NCBI GenBank assembly: GCA_963777625.1
Contig: CAVZRO010000008.1
Coordinates: 62,001-126,000 of the forward strand
Reading direction: 5' to 3'
Length of the DNA: 64,000 nucleotides
DNA from: DATDIC01 sp963777625
Lineage (GTDB): Bacteria; Pseudomonadota; Alphaproteobacteria; Acetobacterales; Acetobacteraceae
The position numbers were made by a program, and so were the translations under genes. The notes below the pieces were generated by a model. That model ran no database searches, was not told the DNA's origin, and saw only the letters and a list, made by a program, of their open reading frames with translations. Shown here one piece after another: positions 55,930-64,000 of the stretch (its first letter is position 1; each line of letters starts with the position of its first letter).

Positions 55930-56652
55930 TCAGGCCGGAACTGCCGCCGGCACACCTTCCGGATCCAGACGATAACCACCACCCTCGGTGACCAGCAGGC
56001 GGGCGTTGGTCGGGTCTGGCTCGATCTTCTGGCGCAGCCGGTAGATATGCGTTTCCAGCGTATGTGTGGTGACTGCCGCGTTGTACCCCCAGACCTCGTT
56101 CAGCAGCACCTGCCGCGCCACCGCTCGGTCGCCCGCCCGATAAAGGAATTTGAGAATGGCGGCTTCCTTCTCGGTCAGCCGGATCCGCCGGTTCTTGATC
56201 GGGTCCTGCAGCAGCTTGGCCGACGGGCGGAAGGTGTAGGGACCGATCGTAAAGACCGCATCCTCGCTGTTCTCGAAAATGCGGAGCTGGGCGCGCAACC
56301 GAGCCAGCAGCTCGTTCAGTCGGAACGGCTTGGCAATGTAATCGTTGGCGCCGGAATCAAGGCCCCGCACCACGTCGGTCTCATCATCCGACCCGGTCAG
56401 CATGATGACCGGCATCTTATGTCCTTGCCGACGCAACCGGAGGCAGAAATCGCGCCCGTCGCCGTCCGGCAGCCTGACATCCAGGATCACCGCGTCGAAC
56501 CGCACGTCCTTGGCGGCCAGACGCTCCTCGGCTTCGCTCAGCGTTCCGGTTTGAATGGAGGAGAATTCACCATCGACGGCCAATTGCTCGGCCAGGGTCA
56601 GACGCAGGTCAGGGTCGTCATCGACAATCAGGATGGGTCGTTCGCTCGACAT
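55930..56652 (-). CDS. OmpR/PhoB-type response regulator (CenR-like)
   Basis: This 240-residue regulator has a receiver domain with Asp11-13, phospho-acceptor Asp58 (AVILDVRLPDGDG), Thr86 and Lys108 (AKPFRLNELLARLRAQLR), and a C-terminal winged helix (IRLTEKEAAILKFLYRAGDR, then EVWGYNAAVTTHTLETHIYR). The sequence strongly resembles the CenR group, which controls cell-envelope functions in alphaproteobacteria; this name is an inference. No cognate kinase is nearby. It is divergent from ribA. Confidence 0.88.
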   Translation of the reverse strand: MSSERPILIVDDDPDLRLTLAEQLAVDGEFSSIQTGTLSEAEERLAAKDVRFDAVILDVRLPDGDGRDFCLRLRRQGHKMPVIMLTGSDDETDVVRGLDSGANDYIAKPFRLNELLARLRAQLRIFENSEDAVFTIGPYTFRPSAKLLQDPIKNRRIRLTEKEAAILKFLYRAGDRAVARQVLLNEVWGYNAAVTTHTLETHIYRLRQKIEPDPTNARLLVTEGGGYRLDPEGVPAAVPA

Positions 56653-56971
56653 TCTCTTCTATCCTTCTCTATCTATTGGGTGCGCAACCGTTCACACCGA
56701 ATGTGACCCACCCCGGCGAGCCGGAGCAAGCCGCCAAATGCCCCGCTTCCAGCCCTCTGCGCCGGGGCGGGGGCAGCAACGACATTTCGCCATGCGGCGG
56801 TCCGCGACAGGTCGTTCGGCCCGCTATATATTGTGACCATAGTGCGCTGGAAAGGAATGCCTCCACAGACGTGCCGGACATGCTGGTCCCGCGCGGGTGA
56901 CTGGCGGCAAACCTCGGGGTGAATAATGACTAAATTAGGCCAAATCCATTTCGCTTTCTCGTGATCGGCCC
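56653..56971. other. Gap between divergent response-regulator and ribA genes
   Basis: These 319 bp hold both promoters. A TATATATT stretch near 56825 could be a -10 region for one of them. No gene or hairpin with a T-run was recognised, and open frames here are low-quality. Confidence 0.4.
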
Positions 56972-58117
56972 ATGACCCGCAGACTGGCTGCCCTCGGCCC
57001 GGCTCGGCCGCCAACACCACCCACTCTGCCGGTGGGCCGCCTGCGCGCGGTCCACCGTGCGACGGCGGAATTACGCCGCGGCGCGCCCGTGCTGCTGGAG
57101 GGATCGGCGCCGCTGGCAATACTGGCAGCCGAAACGGTCGGTCCACGTGGGCTGGAAGAGCTGGCCGCACTCTCGTCCGACCCGCCGTTGCTGCTGTTGG
57201 CACCGGTGCGGGCGGCCGCAGTATTGCAGCGGCCGGTTGAACAAGCGGGCCCGGCAATCGCGTTGCGACTGCCGCCGGCCATGCTTGACCCGGAGTCATT
57301 GCGCAGCCTGGCTGATCCTGTCGAAGCACAGGCACTCGCCGGTCCGCAGGAGACCGCGCCGACGCCGCCATACGCCGCGGAGGCTTTGTCGCTGGTCAAG
57401 CTCGCCCGGCTGCTGCCGGCAATCCTCGCGGCACCCGGTGGCCCGGGCGCCGCAGAGGCCGCGGAGCGCGCCGGCGTGCTGCGGGTCGATGCGGCCGATA
57501 TCCTGCGATACCGCGCTGCCGCCGCGGCTGGATTGCGCAAAGTGGCGGAAGCGGAGGTGCCGCTCGACTCAGCGGCAGACACCCGCATCGTTGCATTTCG
57601 TACCGAAGACGGCGGCGCCGAACATCTGGCCATCATCGTCGGAACGCCGGAGCAACGCGAGGCGCCGCTGGTCCGCCTGCATTCCGAATGCTTCACCGGC
57701 GACCTGCTGGGCAGCCTACGCTGCGACTGCGGTGCCCAGTTGAAGGGGGCGATCCGCCGAATGGGCGAGGAAGGCGCAGGGATCGTGCTGTATCTGGCGC
57801 AGGAAGGACGCAGCATCGGGCTGGTGAACAAGCTGCGTGCCTATGCGCTGCAGGACCGTGGACTGGATACGCTGGACGCCAATCGGGCGCTCGGCTGGGG
57901 TGCCGACGAGCGGAACTTCCTGGTTGCCGCGACGATGCTGCAGGAGCTAGGGATCGGGCGGATCCGTTTGCTGACCAACAATCCGGACAAGGTGGCGGCC
58001 TTGTCGGCCTGTGGAATCGAGGTGCTGGCGCGGGAGCCGCACGCCTTTCCGCCCAACGGGATCAACGACCATTATCTTGCCACCAAGGCCCGCCGCTTCG
58101 GCCATCTGCTGGAGTAG
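56972..58117 (+). CDS. ribA: GTP cyclohydrolase II with extra N-terminal domain
   Basis: The C-terminal half of this 381-residue protein is RibA. It has HSECFTGDLLGSLRCDCGAQ with the three zinc cysteines, GIVLYLAQEGRSIGLVNKLR, and LLTNNPDKVAALSACGIEVL. The enzyme opens GTP to the first riboflavin intermediate in the cytoplasm. The first 170 residues form a separate domain (LRAVHRATAELRRGAPVLLE). It resembles the degenerate RibB-like N-terminal half seen in some alphaproteobacterial RibA proteins, but without obvious active-site residues. It is followed 3 bp later by an L,D-transpeptidase gene. Confidence 0.9.
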   Translation: MTRRLAALGPARPPTPPTLPVGRLRAVHRATAELRRGAPVLLEGSAPLAILAAETVGPRGLEELAALSSDPPLLLLAPVRAAAVLQRPVEQAGPAIALRLPPAMLDPESLRSLADPVEAQALAGPQETAPTPPYAAEALSLVKLARLLPAILAAPGGPGAAEAAERAGVLRVDAADILRYRAAAAAGLRKVAEAEVPLDSAADTRIVAFRTEDGGAEHLAIIVGTPEQREAPLVRLHSECFTGDLLGSLRCDCGAQLKGAIRRMGEEGAGIVLYLAQEGRSIGLVNKLRAYALQDRGLDTLDANRALGWGADERNFLVAATMLQELGIGRIRLLTNNPDKVAALSACGIEVLAREPHAFPPNGINDHYLATKARRFGHLLE

Positions 58118-58120
58118 CGG

Positions 58121-58669
58121 ATGATGCGCGCCCTGGTTCATGCCGATGGCCGCCTGGTGTTTGCCGGCAGGGTTTTTCGCGCTGCGCTGGGGCGCGGTGG
58201 CGTTCAGGCCGACAAGCAGGAGGGGGATGGCGCCACCCCGGCGGGCCTGCTGCCGCTGCGGCGCGTGCTGTACCGCGCCGATCGCGGGCCGCCGCCCAAT
58301 TGCGCCGTGCCGCTGGAGCCGGTCGCGCCCGATGACGGCTGGTGCGACGACCCGACGCACGCCGATTACAACCGGAAGGTCCGCCTGCCGCACGAGGCCC
58401 GGCACGAGGAGTTGTGGCGCGGCGACAGTCTGTACGACATCGTCGGCGTGCTGGGCTGGAACGACAACCCAGTGCAGCGCCAACGCGGCTCGGCGATCTT
58501 CCTGCATGTCGCCCGTGCGGATTTTGCCCCGACCGAAGGATGTATTGCGCTGGAGATCGATGATCTGCGGCACCTGCTGGGCTGCCGGGCTGACGGAGCT
58601 TCAGGTCGGCGCCTGAAGGGGATCTCATGCTTTCCTTCATTTTTCCGGTGGCGTTTCCGCTGGCGCTGA
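58121..58669 (+). CDS. L,D-transpeptidase (YkuD) family protein, frameshift near C-terminus
   Basis: The YkuD-type catalytic stretch is AIFLHVARADFAPTEGCIAL, with His, Thr-Glu-Gly and the nucleophile Cys. This is the variant TEGC form of the SHGCIR motif. Earlier blocks are DGATPAGLLPLRRVLYRADR and VRLPHEARHEELWRGDSLYD. After EIDDLRHLLG the sequence shifts frame near 58580; the expected ending, GLTELQVGA, would stop at 58616. As written it reads on to 58669. No signal peptide is clear. The family forms 3-3 peptidoglycan cross-links or modifies envelope peptides. Confidence 0.82.
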   Translation: MMRALVHADGRLVFAGRVFRAALGRGGVQADKQEGDGATPAGLLPLRRVLYRADRGPPPNCAVPLEPVAPDDGWCDDPTHADYNRKVRLPHEARHEELWRGDSLYDIVGVLGWNDNPVQRQRGSAIFLHVARADFAPTEGCIALEIDDLRHLLGCRADGASGRRLKGISCFPSFFRWRFRWR

Positions 58670-58852
58670 TCGGGCGTGTTGTTCTGTGCGTCGCGTCCCG
58701 CCGCCGGCTTGCCAGGAAGGCGGAATCTGACGGTCGGCCGCGGCGCTCTTCAGATGGCGCTCACCCGATTCCGGTCTCGGTCCATCTGATTGTCCGGTAC
58801 CCCTTTGCGGGCTAGTATCGGTGGCGGGAACGGTTCAAGGGAGAATTCGGAT

Positions 58853-59722
58853 ATGAGCACGACGTTTGCCGTCGGCGAGGTGACGGTCCATCGCATCATC
58901 GAGCAGGAAATACCGTTTACTGATCCGCTCGAGTTCTTCCCCACCCTTAGCCGCGACGTACTGGAAGAGAATCGCTCCTGGCTGGAACCCAAGGCGGTGG
59001 ATCCCGCCAGCGGCAAGCTTGTGCTCTGCTTCCAATCCTATGTCGTGCGCACACCTTGGCACACCATCCTGATCGACAGTTGCATAGGCAACGACAAGGA
59101 TCGATCCACGCGTCCGCCCTGGCACCAGAAGACGGACGATAGTTTCATGCGCGGTCTCACCGCCACGGGCCTAAAGCCGGGCGATATCGACTTCGTCATG
59201 TGCACCCATCTGCACGTCGATCATGTCGGCTGGAACACACGGCTGGAGAACGGACGCTGGGTGCCGACATTCCCCAACGCACGCTACCTGTTTTCTCAGC
59301 GCGAATACGCCTATTGGGTGGACCAGCATGCCAGCACGCCAATTCCGTGCATCGCGGACAGTGTCCTGCCGGTCGTGGAGGCAAAGCGTGCCGACTTCGT
59401 CACCAGCGAGCACGCGCTCGATGATCATGTCCGGCTGATGCCCACTCCCGGTCACACGCCGGACCATTTCTCCGTCCGGCTCGGCCGCGGCAGCACCGAT
59501 GCCATCGTCACCGGCGATCTCATCCATTCGCCGCTGCAGGCGCGGTATCCGGAGTTGTCGATGCGCGCTGATTACGACCCGAAACAGGCCGCGCTCACCC
59601 GCCGCAGCTTCCTGGAAGGTGTCTGCGAACGCGGCACGTTGTGTTGCACCGCGCATTTCCCCTCGCCGTCCAGCACCCGTTTCACGCGTTGGGGCGATGG
59701 GTTTCGCTGCGGACCGGCGTGA
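58853..59722 (+). CDS. MBL-fold metallo-hydrolase
   Basis: This 289-residue protein starts STTFAVGEVTVHRIIEQEIP, with a GGGAG RBS. Its metallo-beta-lactamase motif is THLHVDHVGW (His119, His121, Asp123, His124), with later metal ligands in PTPGHTPDHFSVRL and IVTGDLIHSPLQ. The family includes lactonases, glyoxalase II types and other hydrolases. The exact substrate is not evident. Its stop overlaps the MFS start (GTGA), so the two genes are coupled. Confidence 0.9.
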   Translation: MSTTFAVGEVTVHRIIEQEIPFTDPLEFFPTLSRDVLEENRSWLEPKAVDPASGKLVLCFQSYVVRTPWHTILIDSCIGNDKDRSTRPPWHQKTDDSFMRGLTATGLKPGDIDFVMCTHLHVDHVGWNTRLENGRWVPTFPNARYLFSQREYAYWVDQHASTPIPCIADSVLPVVEAKRADFVTSEHALDDHVRLMPTPGHTPDHFSVRLGRGSTDAIVTGDLIHSPLQARYPELSMRADYDPKQAALTRRSFLEGVCERGTLCCTAHFPSPSSTRFTRWGDGFRCGPA

Positions 59723-60962
59723 TTCAGCGAGCATCAGGACGCGGTGAGGCCAAGACCCTCGGGCTGATCTGCGCCGCGCACCTGGTCAGCCATTTTCACT
59801 ACCTGGTGCTGGTGATGCTGTTTCCGCTGCTGCACCGGCAGCTCGGGCTGGATTTCGTGGAACTTGGCCTCGCCATCACCGTGTCCAACGTCGTGTCCGC
59901 GCTGGTGCAGGCACCGATGGGCTGGGTGGTGGACCAATGTCGGCCCTCGGCGTGTGCTGATGGCCGGGCTTTGCCTGTCCGGCGTGGCGTACGGCTCGTT
60001 CGGCCTGTTCCCGTATGCCGGCTGGCTGTTGCCGGCCAGCGCGCTCGCCGGGATTGCCAACGCGGTCTACCACCCGTCCGATTATGCGATCCTCGGCGCG
60101 GCGATCGAGCCTTCGCGCGTTGGCCGCGCGTTCTCCTTCCATACATTCGCCGGCTATTTGGGGGGTGCCATCGCGCCGCCGATCATTCTTCTTGTCAGTA
60201 GCCATGCGGGGATGAGTGCCGCGCTGTATTTTGCCGGCCTGATGGGGCCCGCCGTCGCCGTGGCGCTCGGCTTTGCCGGGGGACTCGACGATGTCGCGGT
60301 GGCACCCCGGGCCGCCATCGCCGGCGCGGCGCCGGCGGCCCGTCTGCCGGTCGGCGTTCTGCTCACGCCGACAATTCTCAGCCTGACCGTGTTTTTCGCG
60401 CTGCTGAACCTTTCCACGGGTGGGATCACCAATTTCTCGGTGGTCGCCCTGCAGGCGCTGTACGGCGTCAAGCTCACCGTCGCCAATCTTGCTCTTTCCG
60501 CTTTTCTGTGTGCGACCGCGATCGGCGTGCTGGCCGGCGGCGTCATAGCCGACAAGACGCACCGGCACGGGGATGTCGCTGCCGTTGCGTTCGGTGCGAC
60601 TGCGGTGATCACACTCCTGATCGGCACGACGAAATCTTGGGCCCATCCTGCTGATCGTGGCGATGGCCGCGGCCGGCTTCCTGTCCGGCATGATCGCGCC
60701 GTCGCGCGACATGATGGTACGTGCCGCCGCCCCGCCCGGCGCCGCTGGTCGCGTGTTCGGCATCGTCACCACTGGCTTCAGTATCGGCGGCACGATCAGC
60801 CCCATGCTGGGCGGTTGGCTCATGGACCGGGGCGCCCCGCGGTTTGTGTTCTACACGTCGGTGCTGTTCATGCTGCTGACGGTGGCGATGGCGCTGGCCA
60901 CCGAATGGCGCGGCCGCAGGCGCGCGGCGCTGGCCCCCTCCGGCCCATCCGTCGCTCTGTGA
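59719..60962 (+). pseudogene. MFS transporter broken by two frameshifts
   Basis: Three frames together give a full MFS protein of about 414 residues. The first (GTG 59719) has GLICAAHLVSHFHYLVLVML and VVSALVQAPMGWVVDQ. After an extra base near 59939 the second has VGPRRVLMAGLCLSGVAYGS through VANLALSAFLCATAIGVLAG. After a shift near 60632 the third has LGPILLIVAMAAAGFLSGMI and GRVFGIVTTGFSIGGTISPM. It is probably a fosmidomycin-resistance/sugar-efflux-type or unknown exporter. Its coupling to the MBL hydrolase suggests efflux of that enzyme's product or substrate. Confidence 0.8.
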
Positions 60963-61020
60963 GCGGCGCGGGCCGCTACCTTCCGGCGCATCGCGCGTTC
61001 ATTCCCAACGGCAAAGGAGA

Positions 61021-61365
61021 ATGGGTTTGATGGGCAAGTGGTTCCCCCTTCTGGGGCTGGGCTTCGCGGCAGCCGGCGCTGACAAGCTGTTGGGCACGCG
61101 GGCCTATGATCAGTTATTCGCGAAATGGGGTTGGTCGGAATGCGCCCGTCAGCTCATCGGGGCCGGCGAGTTCGTCGGCGGCGTGATGGTGGCCTCCGAT
61201 ACCCTGCGGCATCTCGGCGGGTGTGTGCTGATCGGGTCTTCGACCGCCATGCTGACCGCGGAAATGAGCCGGCACGAGCGCGATCTGGCGCTGCCTCGGT
61301 GCATCCTGCTGCTGGCCGCAGCGTCCGCGCTTCTGCCGGTATGGCGAAAGCGGGCGAAGAGCTGA
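61021..61365 (+). CDS. Small DoxX-like membrane protein
   Basis: This 114-residue protein, with RBS AAAGGAG, has about four predicted helices. LLGLGFAAAGADKLLGTRAY then DQLFAKWGW resemble DoxX-family quinol-oxidase-associated or SoxD-like small proteins. The C-terminus ends in a basic tail (VWRKRAKS). The function is unknown. It follows the MFS gene by 58 bp on the same strand. Confidence 0.7.
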   Translation: MGLMGKWFPLLGLGFAAAGADKLLGTRAYDQLFAKWGWSECARQLIGAGEFVGGVMVASDTLRHLGGCVLIGSSTAMLTAEMSRHERDLALPRCILLLAAASALLPVWRKRAKS

Positions 61366-61369
61366 CCTG

Positions 61370-61388
61370 GGCGGCACGCGGTGCCGCC
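61370..61388 (+). terminator. Possible terminator hairpin
   Basis: GGCGGCAC and GTGCCGCC form a perfect 8-bp stem around a GCG loop, just after the DoxX-like stop. The following T-run is short and distant, so termination would be weak or Rho-aided. Confidence 0.4.
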
Positions 61389-61491
61389 GGCCGATGGTTT
61401 CATTGACATCGATTACGCGGAGTTGGTTGTACGTTCTGGTGTGGCGGCGTTGCTGGGGGCTGGCGCACCTTGAGTGGAGGATGAAACCACC

Positions 61492-62283
61492 TCACCGCAG
61501 CAGTTGGCCACCCACCAGAACCAGCACTACCGCCAGCACCGGTCGCAGCACGCTATCCGGCACGCGCGTGGCCAACAGGCTGCCGATGACCACACCGGGC
61601 AGCGAACCCAGCAACAGGCTGCCGAGCAGCGGCCAATCGATGGTGCCCAACCACCAATGACCGAGCCCGGCCAGCAGCGTCAAAGGCACGGCATGGGCGA
61701 GGTCGGCTGCCACGATCCGCGGCGTCGGCAATCTTGGATACAGGAAGGCGAGCGCCACCACGCCGAGGGCCCCGGCGCCGACGGACGTGATCGTCACCAG
61801 GACGCCGAGGATCACGCCCGCCCCCACGGTCAGCCGGGCCACCACGTAGTCGGGCGTGGCCACGGAGCGCGCCGCGGTGGCGCGCAGCAGCGGCCCGCGG
61901 AACAGCAGGGTGGCGGCAGTGACGATCACCGCCACCCCGAGAAGCACGGAGATGACGTGGGGCGCGCCGGCGCCGCTCAGGCCGAGGGAAAGAGCAAGGA
62001 TCGTCAGCGCCGCGGCCGGCACGCTGCCGCAGGCCAGCCGGCCGGTGATCCGCCATTCGATCGTGCCGTTTATTCCGTGCACGGAGGTACCGGCTGCCTT
62101 GGTGGCCGCAGCCTGCAACAGATCGGTGCCCACGGCAGTGATCGGATGCACGCCAAACATCAGGATCAGCAGCGGCGTCATCAAAGCGCCGCCGCCGACA
62201 CCGGTCAGCCCCACCAGAAGCCCGACGAGCAGCCCGGCAACCGGATATAATCCACCTGCGCCCTGGTGCATGAGGTCATGCAT
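61492..62283 (-). CDS. TauE/SafE family sulfite exporter-type permease
   Basis: The start at 62283 was chosen for its RBS (GAGGGAACC); the longer frame is not hydrophobic. The 263-residue protein has seven or eight helices, with the family signature VGLTGVGGGALMTPLLILMF followed by TAVGTDLLQAAATKAAGTSV, then ITSVGAGALGVVALAFLY and AADLAHAVPLTLLAGLGHWW. The family exports sulfite, sulfonates or other organic anions. Nothing in the context identifies the anion. Confidence 0.88.
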   Translation of the reverse strand: MHDLMHQGAGGLYPVAGLLVGLLVGLTGVGGGALMTPLLILMFGVHPITAVGTDLLQAAATKAAGTSVHGINGTIEWRITGRLACGSVPAAALTILALSLGLSGAGAPHVISVLLGVAVIVTAATLLFRGPLLRATAARSVATPDYVVARLTVGAGVILGVLVTITSVGAGALGVVALAFLYPRLPTPRIVAADLAHAVPLTLLAGLGHWWLGTIDWPLLGSLLLGSLPGVVIGSLLATRVPDSVLRPVLAVVLVLVGGQLLR

Positions 62284-62508
62284 CGGGATGGTTCCCTCAG
62301 AAATGTTGTCCACGCTGTTGCCGCCCCTACCGAGGCAGTGCCAAAAGCCAGTCGTCAACTACAACTTTATGGTCAGGAACAGCCCTGGTCGGGTCTTGTG
62401 TCCTGCGGCATCCCGCTGGTTATAGCCGATCCATCGTCGGCCGGGAAAGAAATTCTGCCTGGGGCAACTTGATTCGGAACGCGGGAAATATTTTGCTCTG
62501 AAAAGACA

Positions 62509-63042
62509 TTAGCCGGGATGAAATTGGGCCGAGACGGTCTGAGCAGAGGGTTCCGCCACGGCCTCGTGCAAGAGCGCGGCCGGAAACTCGATGCGCGTCA
62601 CGCGCCAACTGCCATCCTGCAGGTCGAGTTGCAGCCGCAGAGTACTGACGGATGGCGTTGCAAATGTTACTATGAAGCGGGACCAGTTGGCGAAATACGC
62701 CGAACGCAGACTGGCGCTCCCATTTTCCTGGCCGCACAGCCTGGCAATGACGGCCCGCGGCGTCAGCCTCTGCTGCACCGCATGGGCTGCAATACCGCGC
62801 ATGAACCCGTGACCGAACGGTGTAAGCTGGTTGACCGCGGTTTCCGGCGCGTCGGTGACCGTGTCGGCAATGTCTTCGGCGACGCCTTCGCGCACCGCCG
62901 GCCAGTCCACCAACCGTGCGAGCGTGGCGGAATCGCCGGCGCGCACCGCGCGGTCCAGCCGGTACAGCGCAACCCAGGGATAGGCGACATACCCGCCGAT
63001 CATCAGCGTCAACGCGGCAAAGATCGGCACTTTGACTGTCAT
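62509..63042 (-). CDS. DUF2939 domain protein
   Basis: This 177-residue protein starts with one membrane segment (FAALTLMIGGYVAYPWVALY). The DUF2939 features are RLDRAVRAGDSATLARLVDW, AVREGVAEDIADTVTDAPET, and a beta-rich end (NWSRFIVTFATPSVSTLRLQ). It is a predicted membrane-anchored periplasmic protein of unknown function. It is divergent from the epimerase-like gene at 63792, separated by a long gap. Confidence 0.85.
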   Translation of the reverse strand: MTVKVPIFAALTLMIGGYVAYPWVALYRLDRAVRAGDSATLARLVDWPAVREGVAEDIADTVTDAPETAVNQLTPFGHGFMRGIAAHAVQQRLTPRAVIARLCGQENGSASLRSAYFANWSRFIVTFATPSVSTLRLQLDLQDGSWRVTRIEFPAALLHEAVAEPSAQTVSAQFHPG

Positions 63043-63791
63043 ACGGGTTCCTCGACGAACTCACGCATCATATCACAACGTGCGGCGATAAAAGGCCCGA
63101 AGATGCCCCAACAGATTGATCCCGCTGACATTATCGCGAGATCGCCGCTTTACCGGACAAGCCTGTGAGCCGCCGGCTCAACCCGGCGCTCACCCGCTCG
63201 TTGAAAGCGGGATGCGGCTGTCGGGGCCAATTCGCAGCGTCTTCGCGCGGCGGCGGCGCCGGCGGATATACCGAACACGAATGCCGTACGAGGCGAACCA
63301 CCGCATTGCGTTCACCGCAGCCCTATCAGGGATCGCCATGAACGCGACCGCGGCCCGCTCCGGCTCCTGCGAGGCGAGCAGGCTTGGTTCACCGCCGGCA
63401 AGTCCGGCCATCAGCGTATCCCGCTCCCCTGAAAGAGCGGTTAACCGGCCGGCTTCCGCGCTGCCAGCAGGCAGGCACCTGGCGGGCAGGCACACTGGCC
63501 GCCGCCGGGCCGAAGATCACGCAATTGCAGCCCGCCGCCCGCTCCGACGTCCCCGGCGATTGCTGGAAGCGGGTGCAACGGTGTGGGTCTTTGCCCGTTC
63601 CAGACCATGATCTCCGCTTCCATGCGCTCGGGCGCCGCTGTCGGAGGGATCTCGGCGGCTCGCCACGGGCCGCGAATTGCGGAGACGGCGGAACGAACCA
63701 GGGCCGATCATCAATGCAGGCTGGACCGGCAAGGCCGATCAGGTCTAGCCCAGCGGCGACCCACCATCGCTCATTACTCGAAAGGGTGTCC
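63043..63791. other. Long gap, no certain gene
   Basis: The 749 bp between two divergent genes carry several overlapping open frames, all Arg/Ala-rich. The only one with a plausible composition is on the minus strand at 63190-63495 (see separate entry). A degenerate gene is possible. No repeat with more than weak structure was found. Confidence 0.4.
63190..63495 (-). CDS. Doubtful hypothetical protein
   Basis: This 101-residue frame has the soluble-looking stretch GERDTLMAGLAGGEPSLLAS followed by EPERAAVAFMAIPDRAAVNA and a basic tail (IRRRRRRAK). No family is recognised and no strong RBS is visible. It may be a remnant of a longer gene or chance. Confidence 0.25.
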   Translation of the reverse strand: MCLPARCLPAGSAEAGRLTALSGERDTLMAGLAGGEPSLLASQEPERAAVAFMAIPDRAAVNAMRWFASYGIRVRYIRRRRRRAKTLRIGPDSRIPLSTSG

Positions 63792-64000
63792 ATGAAGATA
63801 ACCATTCTGGGCGGCGCCGGCTTCCTGGGCCGCAAGCTCGCTGCCCATCTGGCCCACCACGGTCGGCTTGGTGGGAACGAAGTCACCGGCCTGGTGTCGT
63901 TCGACTTCGTCGACGTCCCCGGTGAGCCAGACGCCGACTTTCCGGTTCGCCGGCTGCGCGGTGACATTGCCGATCTGCCGAACGAAGCGATCGCGCCCGA
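63792..64000 (+). CDS. NAD-dependent epimerase/dehydratase, DenD-like, C-terminus cut by window edge
   Basis: It begins KITILGGAGFLGRKLAAHLA, with the Rossmann motif GGAGFLG, then SFDFVDVPGEPDADFPVRRL and GDIADLP. This resembles the D-erythronate dehydrogenase (DenD) branch of the extended SDR family, an NAD-dependent enzyme of sugar-acid catabolism. Only about 70 residues are in the window, so the catalytic Tyr-Lys pair cannot be checked. Confidence 0.75.
   Translation, partial: MKITILGGAGFLGRKLAAHLAHHGRLGGNEVTGLVSFDFVDVPGEPDADFPVRRLRGDIADLPNEAIAP

Noticed and set aside
58627..58815. Small frame MLSFIFPVAF after the transpeptidase
   Set aside because: A single hydrophobic start then basic tail; it overlaps the frameshifted end of the previous gene and lacks an independent RBS, so evidence is too thin.

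Overview
The window is GC-rich chromosomal DNA from an alphaproteobacterium, most likely a Rhodospirillales/Acetobacteraceae-type organism. This is inferred from base composition, the dense set of solute-binding-protein ABC transporters, an OmpR-type regulator placed divergently from a RibA with an extra N-terminal domain, a HrcA/CIRCE-controlled groESL and an IS5/IS1031-like insertion sequence. No rRNA, tRNA, CRISPR array, phage or plasmid functions were seen.

Layout. 0-4.3 kb: end of a secreted anchor-type protein, an MFS exporter, DUF2147 and SDR genes, short dispersed repeats and a small Tyr/His-rich secreted peptide. 4.4-9.6 kb: a dipeptide/oligopeptide ABC operon (minus). 9.9-18.2 kb: YceI, then a minus-strand operon of acyl-CoA ligase, PotABCD-like transporter, beta-aminoacyl-CoA ammonia-lyase-like hotdog protein and an amine-type flavin oxidoreductase. 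18.3-22.6 kb: GlcG/HbpS-like protein, YcaQ-like protein and a dimethylglycine/sarcosine dehydrogenase-like gene. 22.8-31.5 kb: two consecutive carbohydrate-type ABC cassettes. 31.5-33.7 kb: CIRCE-groES-groEL-terminator. 33.9-35.6 kb: TPR protein. 35.6-44.9 kb: M81 (MlrC) peptidase plus a second peptide ABC transporter (minus), divergent from an enolase-superfamily enzyme and an M14-like deacylase (plus). 45.0-46.1 kb: IS5-family element and palindromic repeats. 46.1-49.7 kb: polar amino-acid ABC transporter divergent from a second, related enolase-superfamily enzyme. 49.7-55.4 kb: leucine-catabolism genes (ivd, methylcrotonyl-CoA carboxylase beta), two small secreted proteins and an acyl-CoA ligase. 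55.4-64 kb: DUF29 remnant, CenR-like response regulator, RibA, L,D-transpeptidase, MBL hydrolase, MFS, small membrane protein, TauE/SafE, DUF2939 and the start of a DenD-like epimerase.

The window reads as scavenging machinery: six ABC importers, each beside enzymes that probably process the imported solute (peptidase/deacylase/enolase; CoA ligase/ammonia-lyase/flavoenzyme; dimethylglycine-type demethylase). About a dozen single-base frameshifts break otherwise full-length, well-conserved genes. They are either assembly errors or widespread recent gene decay, and they affect how many of these systems can be trusted as functional.
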